Shown piece by piece: positions 19,188 through 29,840 of a stretch of DNA of 64,000 bases. Origin of the DNA: Siderastrea siderea (taxonomy: Eukaryota > Cnidaria > Anthozoa > Scleractinia > Rhizangiidae); contig OZ034970.1 in the NCBI GenBank assembly GCA_964030785.1, positions 3,415,911-3,479,910 on the forward strand, in the 5' to 3' direction. A program made the position numbers and the translations under genes. A model generated the notes under the pieces. It saw nothing but the letters and a program-made list of their open reading frames with translations. It had not been told where the DNA came from and made no database searches. Every line of letters starts with the position of its first letter. Position 1 is the first letter of the stretch.

Positions 19188-19458
19188 GTGTGACAGGAAT
19201 AAATTTTATTGATGCATTTATTTACCTACTTTCTTTGTTTACAGTGTTGAGAAATCATTTGAGAGTACGGATAGTGCAGACCTGCTTTGGGCTAGTCCAC
19301 AATGTGAATGTGTAGCAACCCTAAAGAATGTTGGCACAAGCGATTTTAAGTTAAACCACTGTGCCTGAACAAGGAAAGGGTTGTCAGGCCAAAAATGGCA
19401 ATAATATGTAGCCTATTGCAAAGCAGTGGACAAAGCTTATGCAGTATTTCAGACCAAA

Positions 19459-20860
19459 GGGGCTGGTCGTTTATTACCTGTGAGGGGGGCTAGCCATTTT
19501 GCTGGGGGGTCATTTTCAAAATCTTGATTGTTTTGGGAGGGTCATTTTCAGATAAGGGGGGCGTTATACTTGGGGGGTTATTTAACTCTTATGAAAGTGG
19601 TATTTAAACAACATCTTTTTGTTAATTAAAGAGAGCCATGTAGGTATATTGATTTTCCAGAAAGCTGAGACTTCTTAGCCTGCGAGATCGAGAGCAGACA
19701 TATTTCTGGTTATTGCTTTTGATTACCCACAACAAGCATCAGTTTGCATACCGTATTTTCTCGATTAAATGCCGGGAGTGTTTATTTAAAACTCGGCCTC
19801 ATACACCCAACGTTTATTCGAACCCGGTGTTTATTTGGGGCCCAGTTTTTATGCATTTTTCAGCCACCCATTTTTTTTAATATTAGTGCTGGAGGTTTAT
19901 TGAACCAAGAACCAAATTTCAACAAAAACGTTAAAAAATGTGACACAATGTCATCAACTTTGTCTCATCTAACTGAATCTAGTAAGGAACAGAAACATGT
20001 ACAGTGATCGCTCTCTTCTCAACATTACATTTCTCTGAGAAAACATGGAGGAAGTGTATCAGTAACTGCTCGACAGCAAAACGTACTGTGCAAGCAATTT
20101 AGAACAAGGTGGTGGCGAGGTTCCTGCTCCATCAGTTCTGAGAAAGGCAGAATTATGAAACGATTCAAGGAGCTGCTGGAGAAACGCTGGAAATACCCTT
20201 GAGATGATCTTCGCCTGATATACAAGCCCACAGAAAAGTTACCATTATTTAAAAGAGATTGACATGACACCTGATGCATCATTTGCTTCATCTGTTTTAG
20301 TTAGAAGTACAACTGTAAATAGCACCGTAGTTTGGTTTGAAGATCGGTTTATAAATTCAAATATAATGGTAAAAAGAGAACTAGTATGCAGTCACGACAC
20401 ATAATCCTGATTTAAAATACCCATTTCGAATAAACGCTGGGACCTCAAATAAACACTGAGACCCTGAATAAACACCAGGGGCGTTTATTTTAAACTCGGA
20501 CCTGTAGACCCGCCGGCATTTATTTGAACCAGGCGTTTATTCGGGGTCCGGCATGTAGTCGAGAAAATATGGTACTTAACCTTTTGTGGGAAATATGAGC
20601 CTGATAGATAAATACACTGAATTGATGACTCATTCAGACTATTCTTAGTAGTGGTTACACAGTGCTTCCAACTCATCACGTTGCCAAAACGATAATTTCC
20701 ACAGCAATCGGTTGGGGGGGTCACTTTCACAATATTTAAACTTTATGGGGGGTCATATCTAAAAAAACTAGGATGGAGTGGGAGGTCAATTTGAAAATCT
20801 TCTAAGCTTTTTCAAAATGGCTGCCCCCCCCCCCCCCACAGGTAATAAATGACCAGCCCC
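19459..20860. mobile_element. TIR element, ~1.4 kb, with a nested element
   Basis: GGGGCTGGTCGTTTATTACC at the left corresponds inverted to GGTAATAAATGACCAGCCCC at the right. Both continue inward into G or C runs and AGCCATTTTG / CAAAATGGCT. Repeated GGGGGTCATTTTCA motifs occur at both ends. About 825 bp of the interior is a second element (19749-20574). No transposase is recognisable. Confidence 0.75.
19749..20574. mobile_element. Nested TIR element with TA ends, ~826 bp
   Basis: It begins TACCGTATTTTCTCGATTAA and ends TAGTCGAGAAAATATGGTA, inverse matches. Both subterminal regions carry GTTTATT-CGAA-CC modules repeated in several copies and pointing inward. TA at both termini fits a Tc1/mariner- or PIF-type target. 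A central 400-bp portion has small open frames I cannot assign. Confidence 0.75.
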
Positions 20861-20955
20861 AAAATGGCTCAAGAACCATACCATATAATTATATAGAGTC
20901 TCCCAACCTTATGAAGTGGAAATTATAAAATTTTATACTTATCTTAGTATTGCTT

Positions 20956-21265
20956 CAGGGGGATGGGGGGGGGGTACTCCCTTATATGACCTATACAGGG
21001 ACATGCATGCTGCTGTACAGGGTAGGGTCTGTCCTGGTCTGTCCTGTCCTAAAAATGGCTTACTGTATACAGTATTCAGCAATCCTAGATTGGAGAGAGT
21101 GTGCATTGCATCATTTTTTTTCTCAAACAGGGACCTAAAATGGAGGGTGTTGTCCTAAACAGGGTTGGTATTTCAGAGCATTTTTCTCCAAACATGGTCA
21201 GGGTCTCAGACCCTGAGCAGCACCCCTTTACCCAAACATGGGTCAAGTGTCCCCCCCCACCCCTG
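20956..21265. mobile_element. TIR element with G-run termini, ~310 bp
   Basis: CAGGGGGATGGGGGGGG at the left is answered by CCCCCCCCACCCCTG at the right. The interior has direct repeats such as CAGGGACCTA / AACAGGGTTGG and CCAAACATGG.TCA twice (21190 and 21232). It is non-coding. Confidence 0.6.
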
Positions 21266-21377
21266 TAGGGTATTGTTGTCATTGTAAAATACCATGTTAT
21301 GAAAGTGGACAAAATCATTATATCATGAATGTTTTTCATATATATTCATGAGTATATTACGAACTTACAGAATGACC

Positions 21378-21500
21378 AGCTCCCAGTTGGTTTAGTTGAT
21401 AGCTCAGGTGATGGAGCACTGAACCAGTATCTAAGGGTCATAGGCTCAATTCTCATTCAAGCCTGAATTTTTTTCAGGTTTTTTTTTGCAGTGGTCTTCC
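21378..21500 (+). mobile_element. tRNA-derived SINE (family C)
   Basis: AGCTCAGGTGATGGAGCACT is a recognisable tRNA D-arm/A-box and AAGGGTCATAGGCTCAATTC the T-arm/B-box. A GCCTGAATTTTTTTCAGG hairpin and T-run follow. Mismatches in the arms show it is not a working tRNA gene. Confidence 0.65.
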
Positions 21501-22957
21501 ATGTGATTAAAATACCGTTTTGTTATAGATGTTATTCTTCTGGCACAAATTTTCAAAACTTTTTTTCCCTGAAACTAATTTTTTTAACTTCGCCCTGTCC
21601 TCCAAATTTTTAGAAATTTCCAATTTTTTTTGCCAAGCACCTAATAAATTGCTAATGTCAGGTAGTTGTTTGCTAAATACGAAATCACTGAAATCAGTAA
21701 TTCTAAGTAGCAAAAAAAATATTTTAAGCTACTGGTAGGTCATGTGACTGATGCAGAGTGACTTTACTAGAAAGACTATTGACACTCAAATCTACAATGT
21801 GTGATAAGAAAGAAAGAGACACTGTATAATAATAGTGATAATGATATATTTAAGGAGGAAGCTCCCGTGACGTAAAACAAGTGGTTTTCAGGGAGGACCT
21901 CCATAGAATATGTGCATGTAAAAATGCATTAAAAAGTTGAAACATTTGTATAATTAATTGAAAATTTATGTGAAAATAAAACAGTTCACTCCGTCATATT
22001 TTAAAATGTCATCCATTAAAAACATTTTACATGGCATTGGCATTGGAAGTGATCAGACCGCACACATTGAATTTAAGCAGGATATGGAAAACCGAGGGGG
22101 TCAAGGCACTGGAAACCGCTTGGTACACCTCAAATTATCAAAATTCCTGCAAGTATTACACTAGAAAAACACTGGGAAACCCATGAAATGTTACAAAAAA
22201 GGCTATAAGTAGACTTTTTTTTCTTCAATGCGAAAAATGTCCGTTTTAAAAAATTCACAAACATAAGGGTGTAGAAATAATTGAAAAACCAGTTTACTCT
22301 TCAGGAATTTCGATAGGTACTTTCATGGTAGAAGATCAAATACCGCGCAAAAATTTTGAAAATGGCGGGAATGTTTCCAAAGGTCGTATTGCGTGACGTG
22401 TTCAACACGTGATCGAAGGCAGTGTTTTGAAACAATGCAATCTCAAAGTAGCGACGATGTCTGAACAAGTTGCTTCGAGTTTATCAAGAAACTTCAGGGT
22501 TCTTTATCCTTCTTAGCATGAGCAATTATATTGAAAGAATAGTGATCCACCATAAATAGCGCACAGCAGTGGACGATCAGTAAGTAAAACATCTTTGTTT
22601 GCTGGAGTTTGCAAAAGCGCCAAGATCGCTCGTACTACCCCTACGTTCCTCTAACCAATCAATTGTCGAGAATATTATTTTTTATTGCTATTATTTAATA
22701 GTCTAAGAGGTTAAGCTATATTACAGTTAAAACAGCAGTAAACTCATTGATCATTTGGCAGGCCGGGTACAGAAATTGCCGATCAAGCCGGTTTTGGGCC
22801 AACTAACAATATTAACAAATAAATGAACTGAAAGGAAACATAATTGATCAAGGTTGCTTTGCTTTTTCGGGTGTTTGGAAAGTTTGTTTCCTCGTTAAGC
22901 TACATAAACAAGTTGAATTTATTATGACAGGTGATAAAAGATTAAAATCAAAATACA

Positions 22958-23039
22958 ATGGACATGTTAGAGCGAGTAAAGGCAGATATATGCGAAGTTA
23001 TCTCGAGTGGATTTGATCCTCGTGTTGCTGGCGCTACAT
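22958..23039 (+). other. Candidate first coding exon (weak)
   Basis: ATGGACATGTTAGAGCGAGT opens a 27-codon frame ending GCTACAT|GTAAGC, with TTATGACAG just upstream. Joining it to the acceptor at 25994 puts the downstream frame out of phase with the long ORF at 26004. It therefore belongs to an unknown transcript or is chance. Confidence 0.2.
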
Positions 23040-24621
23040 GTAAGCTTATACCTAAGCCGTAACATTCGAAAAATTGTGAACCAGTATCGGATCCGCTGGA
23101 AAAATGCTTTTATACTTCAAGTCAAAATCGAAGGTAATTTATTTCAATCATCATTTTTTTTATTATGTAGCTGAGTATTTTGTCAATTTTTGATGTTTTA
23201 TTTGTCACAATTCATTCAGCTGTGTGTATAAATAACGTAGTCAACTCGCGCGCTACGGTTGTGCGGCTTATCAAATGGGTTGCATCAGGTTTACGTTCTG
23301 GTAAAGCGGGTTTAATTTTATTCCTCTTCCGGTGAAAAAGCCGACTTTACCGTGAAATGCACGTTTCGTTTAGGTAAAATTGCATACCTACCGATTAGCA
23401 ACTTACTGCGGTGTCTGCAATGTTTAATTTCATGTGCAGGGTATCCCCTTGGGGGACATTTAACGCTTCGAAAAGTACACGTAAAATATTGATTTCCTCT
23501 GCATTCAGGCTTTGAATCTCTTGCCAAAAAAGCCAGAATTTTTAAGTTGTTTCTGCATTATTGAACAGTTTATATTTTTGTGTACGATTGAATACTTTCA
23601 TGTAGTTAGCAGTGTTCCGAAGATATCCAGATTTCACTTTCTAGTTGTCTGATAAGCCATCGCAGCCCCAGCTGCGAGTGGGAGGAAGTTTAGAATTAAT
23701 TTATGTAAATCGACCATGTGTACGTGCGACAAGGTTGATAGTAAACTTTTGCACGGCCTGGTGGGTTTTCAAACATATGAACCGGTGCATTATTGTCTTT
23801 TATTGCGGGATAAATTATCAGATTATTTTCAAAATGTTTTGAAACACATGCTGTAGAAAATCGATTCAATTTCAGTTTAGTTACAATATATTTTGCAATT
23901 CGTCTGTCTGTCTGTGTGTCAATTTCTTATTCATACTCTTGCACTACTGTCCTCTATCTAGGACATAAATTTTGCTTTACTAAATTATTTACCCTTCTGT
24001 GGAAATCTTAACATTTTGTCTTGCAAGATAACAGCAGGTTTCTTTGACATGACGTAATCAATAATTATTTATTGTTTTTATTGGTTCTTACAAGTTTGGG
24101 GCATATAGACAGCAATTTTTTCCTTATTTGTATAGCTTATGATAAGGCTGAAAACAACAGTCTTAACATGTCCTCTTGTCATTTAAGCTTGACCGTTTTG
24201 GGTGGTGTGATTTTGCTTTAAGCTTGATTGAAGTGATGAGCAGATCTCATGCCTGATCACATTGTTTGATTTTGTCGTCATCATCAGTTGTGCCAACCAG
24301 GATCGAGGCTGGAGGTTAAAATAGTAGACATCCACCAGTCACAGTCTCCCATTAGTCTGAGTAATGCTTTCACGCCAGTCTTTCTTAAGTCTAATAAGCT
24401 CTTAAATTTGATATGTCAGTTAACTTAATGTTTTTTAAAATGTCACTGACATAAACACTGGTAAGGTGAGTCTCCTGTAAACAGAGATAAAACAGATGGT
24501 TGGAGTTCATGGTCCACATGGCAAACCTCCAATGTCTTTCTCCCCTTTCAATGAGTTTTTGCTTTCTCTGGAGTGCTGTTCTAAAAAATGAGCCATCAGT
24601 TTCTTATGGTCTAGGTATGTC

Positions 24622-24836
24622 TTTAACCCTTTAAGCCCTAAGCCCCGATGAAAATGAAGATTTCTCTCTACATGATCACTACTTAATTGGATATTCAACT
24701 GACAAGAATAAAGGAAGTGATCACTGAGGATAGGGCATCTTGATATCTAGACAAATTCTCCTCACTAGTTTCATAAGAAATGTATGGAGATCAGTAATGA
24801 GAATAAGCATTTTTATATCAGGGCTTAAAGGATTAA
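24622..24836. mobile_element. CTTTAAGCCC-ended dispersed element, copy 1
   Basis: It begins TTAACCCTTTAAGCCC and ends GGGCTTAAAGGATTAA, with ATGAAAATGAAGATTTCTCT and CATAAGAAATGTATGGAGA inside. Matching copies are at 48898, 53562 and 63347, and the start of another is at 63984. Confidence 0.75.
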
Positions 24837-25407
24837 GTCTATAACTTTTGCTACCAATCTATTACTGTAAGCTTGTGATTGCATTCAGGGTAAAATGCCC
24901 TATAGTCCATACAGTAGAGAGTGAAAATCAGATAGAATACCTTCAGTTTGTTGCAGAAATGTTTTCCAGCAACATAATGTGATGATTTTTGAAGGGGGTT
25001 ATATTTTTGGAACATTTGTTTTAGGGCTTGTTCACCAGCTGCTTTTTGAGAAATGAGCCCACACTCATCCCCCCACCTCTCTTTTAGGGAAGAAAGCCAG
25101 ACATTAGTGAGTGGCAGAAGTCAAACCTAACCTAATTTGTTTTGTTGTTGTTGTTGTTGGTCTTGTTTTTCTTTTTTTCTTTTGGCAACTTTGGACAAAG
25201 AGTGTGGCCCAAGGCTTGTTTTGGATAGTTTATGTTAAATACCCAGTATGAAACAACCAACAATCAGTTGGGTAGTCAGTTGAAAAGAATGCATGACAGC
25301 TGAATGGAAGTTTAGGCAAGGTGAAGATACTACTGGTTTTAAGTTTTCAGCTTTCTATTCAAGGGCATTTACAGTGGCAGTACTTCAGGTTGTCACGCAG
25401 GACTTCT

Positions 25408-25518
25408 CTAGCCTGCATATCAGGCATTTTACTTAGCCGATCACAAAGTGCAAGTCGAAAAAAAAAATTGGTCTCATGCTCCACGCTCAGCTAAAGAAAC
25501 GCCTGTTGTGCAGGCTAG
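25408..25518. mobile_element. Short TIR element (MITE), 111 bp
   Basis: CTAGCCTGCATATCAGGC at the left and GCCTGTTGTGCAGGCTAG at the right are inverse with few mismatches. ACTTCT on both sides (25402-25407 and 25519-25524) is a candidate 6-bp target duplication. Confidence 0.7.
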
Positions 25519-25767
25519 ACTTCTGAGAAGATGTCAAAAGAGACATGTCACGCAACATTGCAGTACGCGCATTGCATCACGCAATGCTACTGCCCCAATG
25601 CTATCAATTTCTGAGTTTTTGAGTGTGCGACAAATTGTGCAAAATTGGCGGGAGAAAATTTTGCGATATCAGTGAGTCATGCACCCAAATTTAGGAAAGT
25701 AGAAATGAAATCACAGGGGAAAAACACACAATAAACAAAAACAAACCCTTATAGCCTTAGTGGAAGG

Positions 25768-25777
25768 TATATAAATA
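25768..25777 (+). promoter_or_regulatory. Possible TATA box for the 26-kb gene
   Basis: TATATAAATA lies 227 bp upstream of the acceptor-like TTTCTTCAG and 236 bp upstream of the chosen ATG. Transcription from about 25800 would give a 5' UTR with several upstream ATGs, including one at 25946 that opens a 68-codon frame overlapping the main ORF. Confidence 0.35.
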
Positions 25778-26003
25778 TGCCGCCCTACATAAGTTACGCA
25801 GCAGTGATATGGTGGATTATTTTTCGGGGATTTTATCTTTTGCTACCCTTTAACGATTCAGGGAAAATAAAATTAAAACCCACCTGAAAAATAAAAGAAG
25901 TTACTTCGAGTAATTAATTAAACTTCCTTTGTGGAGTAACGTTCCATGACGAACACTGAATTACTCATGCCTCCTGTTTTGCTTGTTTCTTCAGTCATTT
26001 GTA

Positions 26004-27392
26004 ATGTATGTGGTCAACTCCTACCTTCATGTTCTCAAAAACATCGATTCAAGCTGGGGAGACACGTCGGGTTCAACAGAATCCAGAAAATCTTCACGAC
26101 TAAGGAAGTCACGCACCTCATCACGCTCGTCTCAAAGGTCACGCAAAGATAGTCACACTTGCAGCAGTAGCTCGGAGAGCGGGCTATTTAGCGAGGAACT
26201 AGTGAATTCTGGGTACTTTGGAGATGATGAAGTAGAACGCTGTCGGTGCACAAAATGTTTGATCGAAGCGCAAACGAGAAAACCTAAGCAGGATTTTGCG
26301 GCAGACTATGATATTATAAGTGTAGACTTAAGTGCGTGTTCAACGCCGAAACAAGAACCTGTTTTTTATCGTCCAAGAACACAAACAAATTTCGACGACT
26401 ATATTATTATTCCTTCCTCCAAGGAGGAGTTTGTTGCTGGAAATCCAACTCATAGTACTCCATTTGAAGAGAAAAAGATGCCAGATTTGGATGTTTGCGC
26501 AGAGTTGCCTTATGTCGCGCCTGTCAGTGTTGATATTCAAAACACGCTCAATAGATGCTGCTCTTGCAAGTTACTGGAGGACATTGCTGAAAGTGGCAGT
26601 TCTTCGCCAACGCCTCCAGCATTGAAGCGGGTACCAAGTAGTGGCTCTGGCGGAAATTGTTGGTGGAGAGATAACATCGTGTGGCAACTGCAGCAACGGA
26701 ACGACGCCCAGACGAAACGATTCTTACAGCTTCAATCAGACAAGCAAAGGTATCGGGCCAGGGTGCGAATCAACAGGGAAATCGCGGATTATTTGAATAA
26801 GTACGCTGAATTTCGACCTAAGAATGAGGCAGCGAGTAACACTGAAGTAATAAACTTGGAAGTTGAGCCAATTGATAGGTCAGAACTTGCGCTTGCGATA
26901 AGGAACCACAGGACAACCAAAACGGACGAGGTTGGAGAGACTCGTGTCAGGTCGGACAGTATCGCGCACTTAGCGAGTACTTACCTCAATCGACAGAGAA
27001 CACTGACTGAAGAGAAGCTGACGGAAAGCGAAGATTCTTATTCACCCGGATGTGCAAAATCCCGGATGAGTACCCGCTTCCCAAAACGTGCTCCGGGAAA
27101 AAAATGGCGGGAAAGCATCGTGAACCAGCTGCAGATGCGGAACTTTCTAGAATGCAAGTACTTTACCGATGCTTTAGCGCGTAGAACGATGTCTCAGTTA
27201 AGTATATTAGAGAATGCGTTGGTTCCTGGACAGGGCTTGGACGAGTATGACATCATAACAGACGATGAAGTCAGTAGTCTCGACTCCAAAAGCACACTCA
27301 TGAATTCCACACACTCAACGTCGCAGTCACAAGGTTACTATAGTTCTGCACCGTTCAGTAGTCGTTTCCTTAAACGCGGTAAGCGAAAGTGA
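26004..27392 (+). CDS. Uncharacterised protein with duplicated WRxxIVxQLQxRN motif
   Basis: Single long ORF of 462 residues from the first in-frame ATG. The frame is open from 25950, and TTTCTTCAG at 25986-25994 could be an acceptor from an upstream exon. I do not recognise the family. Visible structure: a Ser/Arg/Lys-rich basic N-terminal segment (about residues 25-50), a Cys cluster RCRCTKC (79-85), a second one RCCSC (184-188), and two related blocks, WWRDNIVWQLQQRN near residue 220 and KWRESIVNQLQMRN near 367. Three tyrosine motifs are DYDII (about 101), DDYII (131) and EYDII (414). It is Ser- and charge-rich and probably largely disordered outside the two blocks. No signal peptide or membrane segment is seen. 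An adaptor-like role is possible but unproven. Confidence 0.75.
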   Translation: MYVVNSYLHVLKNIDSSWGDTSGSTESRKSSRLRKSRTSSRSSQRSRKDSHTCSSSSESGLFSEELVNSGYFGDDEVERCRCTKCLIEAQTRKPKQDFAADYDIISVDLSACSTPKQEPVFYRPRTQTNFDDYIIIPSSKEEFVAGNPTHSTPFEEKKMPDLDVCAELPYVAPVSVDIQNTLNRCCSCKLLEDIAESGSSSPTPPALKRVPSSGSGGNCWWRDNIVWQLQQRNDAQTKRFLQLQSDKQRYRARVRINREIADYLNKYAEFRPKNEAASNTEVINLEVEPIDRSELALAIRNHRTTKTDEVGETRVRSDSIAHLASTYLNRQRTLTEEKLTESEDSYSPGCAKSRMSTRFPKRAPGKKWRESIVNQLQMRNFLECKYFTDALARRTMSQLSILENALVPGQGLDEYDIITDDEVSSLDSKSTLMNSTHSTSQSQGYYSSAPFSSRFLKRGKRK

Positions 27393-27429
27393 GATAAAGA
27401 TTGATAGGGAACTTGAGCAAACACGTTAA

Positions 27430-27485
27430 CTCGTATCCAGATCTCTTGTGGACGAAGCTTCGTCCACAAGAGATTTGGGTATGAG
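27430..27485. repeat. 56-bp loopless palindrome just after the 26-kb gene
   Basis: TCTCTTGTGGACGAAG meets its exact complement CTTCGTCCACAAGAGA at 27457/27458. Arms extend to 28 bp with about three mismatches (CTCGTATCC / GGGTATGAG). It lies 38 bp after the stop codon, so it could be transcribed as a 3' UTR hairpin. It may equally be a foldback element. Confidence 0.8.
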
Positions 27486-27933
27486 ATTAGCAAACCGGAT
27501 AGCAACAATGGGAAACTCATTCATTTTGTCTAATTATGCTTAACCATCCAGGAGCTCAATTCGTGGGCATGGGAGTTCCAGTTCAGAATGGTGAGTGGAT
27601 CACACTGAACCAATCACTCAAAACTTGAAGTAAAACCTTACAACCCGCACAAAGCGGGGAAAAACGTTTAACCAAAACGGAGGTGACTGGTTTGGGTGGT
27701 TGCTTTTCAGGTGTTGAAGATTTATGAAGAACGTGAGTCAATGACGGTGAGTATTCTTTTCTCTATATGAACTGGAACGCCATCCGTACGAATTCAGCTG
27801 GTGGAGAGTACAGTCACATTGGACAAACTGAATAAGTTGGAATAATTTCGAAGAAGGAAGGTCAAAGCATATTTTAAGTGATGCTTTCTTGACGTTGCCG
27901 TCGTGTTTGCTTAAGGTTCTTATTTGACGGAAT

Positions 27934-28185
27934 ATGTCGGCCGTTGCGAGCTAATTTTCTTTTTACGCCCACTTCAAGATGGCTATCGATTAACGTTCAA
28001 TTAAACAATTGTTAAATAATTCACAAATTGAATGGATTCATCCCAGTTCTGTGCTACTTCTCCAAATTTACACAACCGAGATGGGAGTTTCCCGAACTAT
28101 ATTTTTTTAACGTGCATATGGTAGCATCTATGTCCGCCATCTTGAAGTGGGCTTAAAAAGAAAATTGGCCCGCTGCGGACAGGGG
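27934..28185. mobile_element. TIR element (MITE), ~250 bp, ~48-bp arms
   Basis: GTCGGCCGTTGCGAGCTAAT at the left and ATTGGCCCGCTGCGGAC at the right, together with CCCACTTCAAGATGGC and GCCATCTTGAAGTGGG, form long imperfect inverted repeats. The interior is A+T-rich and non-coding. Confidence 0.75.
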
Positions 28186-28849
28186 GCCGTTGGAAAAAGT
28201 AGGTTATTTCACATTAAACTTGTGAAGAAAGATCTTACGAGTGTCTTGAATGTTTGGCAATGTAGTGTTAAGATAAATAGAAATCGCTCTGCACTTATCC
28301 GTTTTAAATCACAGAACATAGAGTTTTAAACTTCGATAATATATTAATTGCTTTGTGAACAGTACAGACTAATATGTGATTGACAAATGGAGCTTGATTT
28401 ATTGTAGAAACAAATGTTTGAAATGTACATAGCGAATGTTTAATATATTGGATATATTTTTAAAGCACGGTATGAATCGAAGACGTGACTAAGTCACAAC
28501 CATTTACTGTTAGGAAACAAGTCAGTTTACGGTTGACTACCGTCTTGCGACAATTAGTAAGGCTGCGAGTTTTGCGCCAAATCGTCAGAGAAGTCGTGGC
28601 AAAGCAGCTCGTGGCAAGCTTTACGAACACTTGCGAGTGTGAGCGCTATATTTTTATTGGACAGAAGAATCGGAAACTCGCGAAGTGTTTTTACGAAGAT
28701 TTCCTGGAAACGACTGTTTTTAGCCCGACTATTTAAAAGTTTTCAGAACGTCATAGCTTTACCCCATTCACACCAACGTTAAACTTGTTTGTAACCTGTT
28801 TACCTAAATGTGACTTAATAGTTGCTTCACTGAAAGTTACTATACTCCT

Positions 28850-28996
28850 GGCCCCAGTTGTTCAAAGGTTGGATAGCGCTATCCATCGGATAAATCTATA
28901 TCCAGTGGATAATGCAATCGGTTTTCCTAACACTTATCCACTGGATAGTAATTTATCCGGTGGACAGCGCTATCCACCTTTTGAACAACTGGGGCC
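28850..28996. mobile_element. Foldback MITE, ~147 bp
   Basis: GGCCCCAGTTGTTCAAAGG at the left and CCTTTTGAACAACTGGGGCC at the right. The arms continue as GGATAGCGCTATCCA and TATCCACTGGATA sub-palindromes to the centre. Confidence 0.8.
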
Positions 28997-29535
28997 TGGA
29001 GTCACAAGTGGGAGCTTGTTTTACCGCGCGTCAACCGCGCGTCGCGTACTTTGGCTTTACGCATGCGCAGGTCGCCCCTCCAATCGGAATTCGAGGGTCA
29101 CTGCTAGGAAAATCAACTTAAGACTACAGGTGAATTTTAATTGGTTCCTTGGCAGATCCTCAAATTAATACAAAGTGTCACTTAGTGACCACAATTTTGC
29201 GCGCCGCTGAAGCTAATCTATAAGTTGGTGTACATGGGGTACAAGTTATAAAGTTCTGAGGATATTTAATTCAGCAACAAAGTAACCAAACCGTACAAAA
29301 ATAATGTAAAATAATTTTGTCAAGATGCTATATATTCTTTTAAAAGAAAATTGTAATGGGTAGGAAGAATAATTGTGTAAAAACGTCACTGTAAAAAGTT
29401 TCAAGACAAATGACTCAATAAATAACCATTGGAAATGGATGACTGCGTGAGTAAAACAATCTCTTTCAGCAGCTTTCCAACTAAATCTTAGAATAGTCGT
29501 CTTACAATGTAGAAATACGAAAGAAACCACAGGAA
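28997..29535. other. Intergenic stretch
   Basis: A short CpG-rich patch at 29020-29100 (CCGCGCGTCAACCGCGCGTCG and TACGCATGCGCAGG) could be promoter-like. No gene start is evident next to it. Confidence 0.3.
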
Positions 29536-29840
29536 AGCACTGTTAGGATTTCATCCACAGACTTAAAACTTGCAACAACCTTCAATACAACGAAAAAAAC
29601 TACAGCACCGTACGAAAGTACTGCTCAATAGGTTTCAATATCTTTAGGATTTCAAACATGCACTCAAAACGTAGAGCCACCGTACAGCATTATAAGCAAC
29701 ACCAAACGAAAGTGCTGCTCAACTGCCGTCAGTTGAAAGATCACACTTTAGGATTTCATCCACAGACTCAAAAGTTAGAACCACCTTGTACATCATCATA
29801 AACAGCACCGCAGGAAAGTACTGCTCGAACCACGTTGCAA
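29536..29840 (+). repeat. ~110-bp dispersed repeat, three tandem units
   Basis: Each unit carries GGATTTCATCCACAGACT-like, AGCACCG and GAAAGTACTGCTC-like blocks in that order, with the middle unit the most diverged. The same unit recurs singly at 35280 (inverted), 38960, 43757, 53293 and 61205 (inverted). Confidence 0.75.

Larger units (their letters stand above)
21266..24621. other. Intergenic, low gene content
   Basis: Holds a tRNA-derived SINE at 21378-21500 and one candidate exon at 22958-23039. The rest is A+T-rich with no convincing ORF above 70 codons, no RNA gene and no strong inverted repeat that I could see. Confidence 0.4.

Noticed and set aside
22958..23039. First exon of the orphan gene at 26 kb
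   Set aside because: Its donor leaves one base over, whereas the acceptor at 25994 requires phase 0 for the long frame. Kept only as a weak candidate exon.
28485..28736. 83-codon plus-strand ORF as a small gene
   Set aside because: No recognisable domain, no splice support, and it contains palindromic segments such as GTGACTAAGTCAC that look repeat-derived.
29536..29840. Regularly repeated units resembling a CRISPR array
   Set aside because: Units are ~110 bp, diverged, lack short identical repeats with unique spacers, and also occur as single dispersed copies in a eukaryotic genome.
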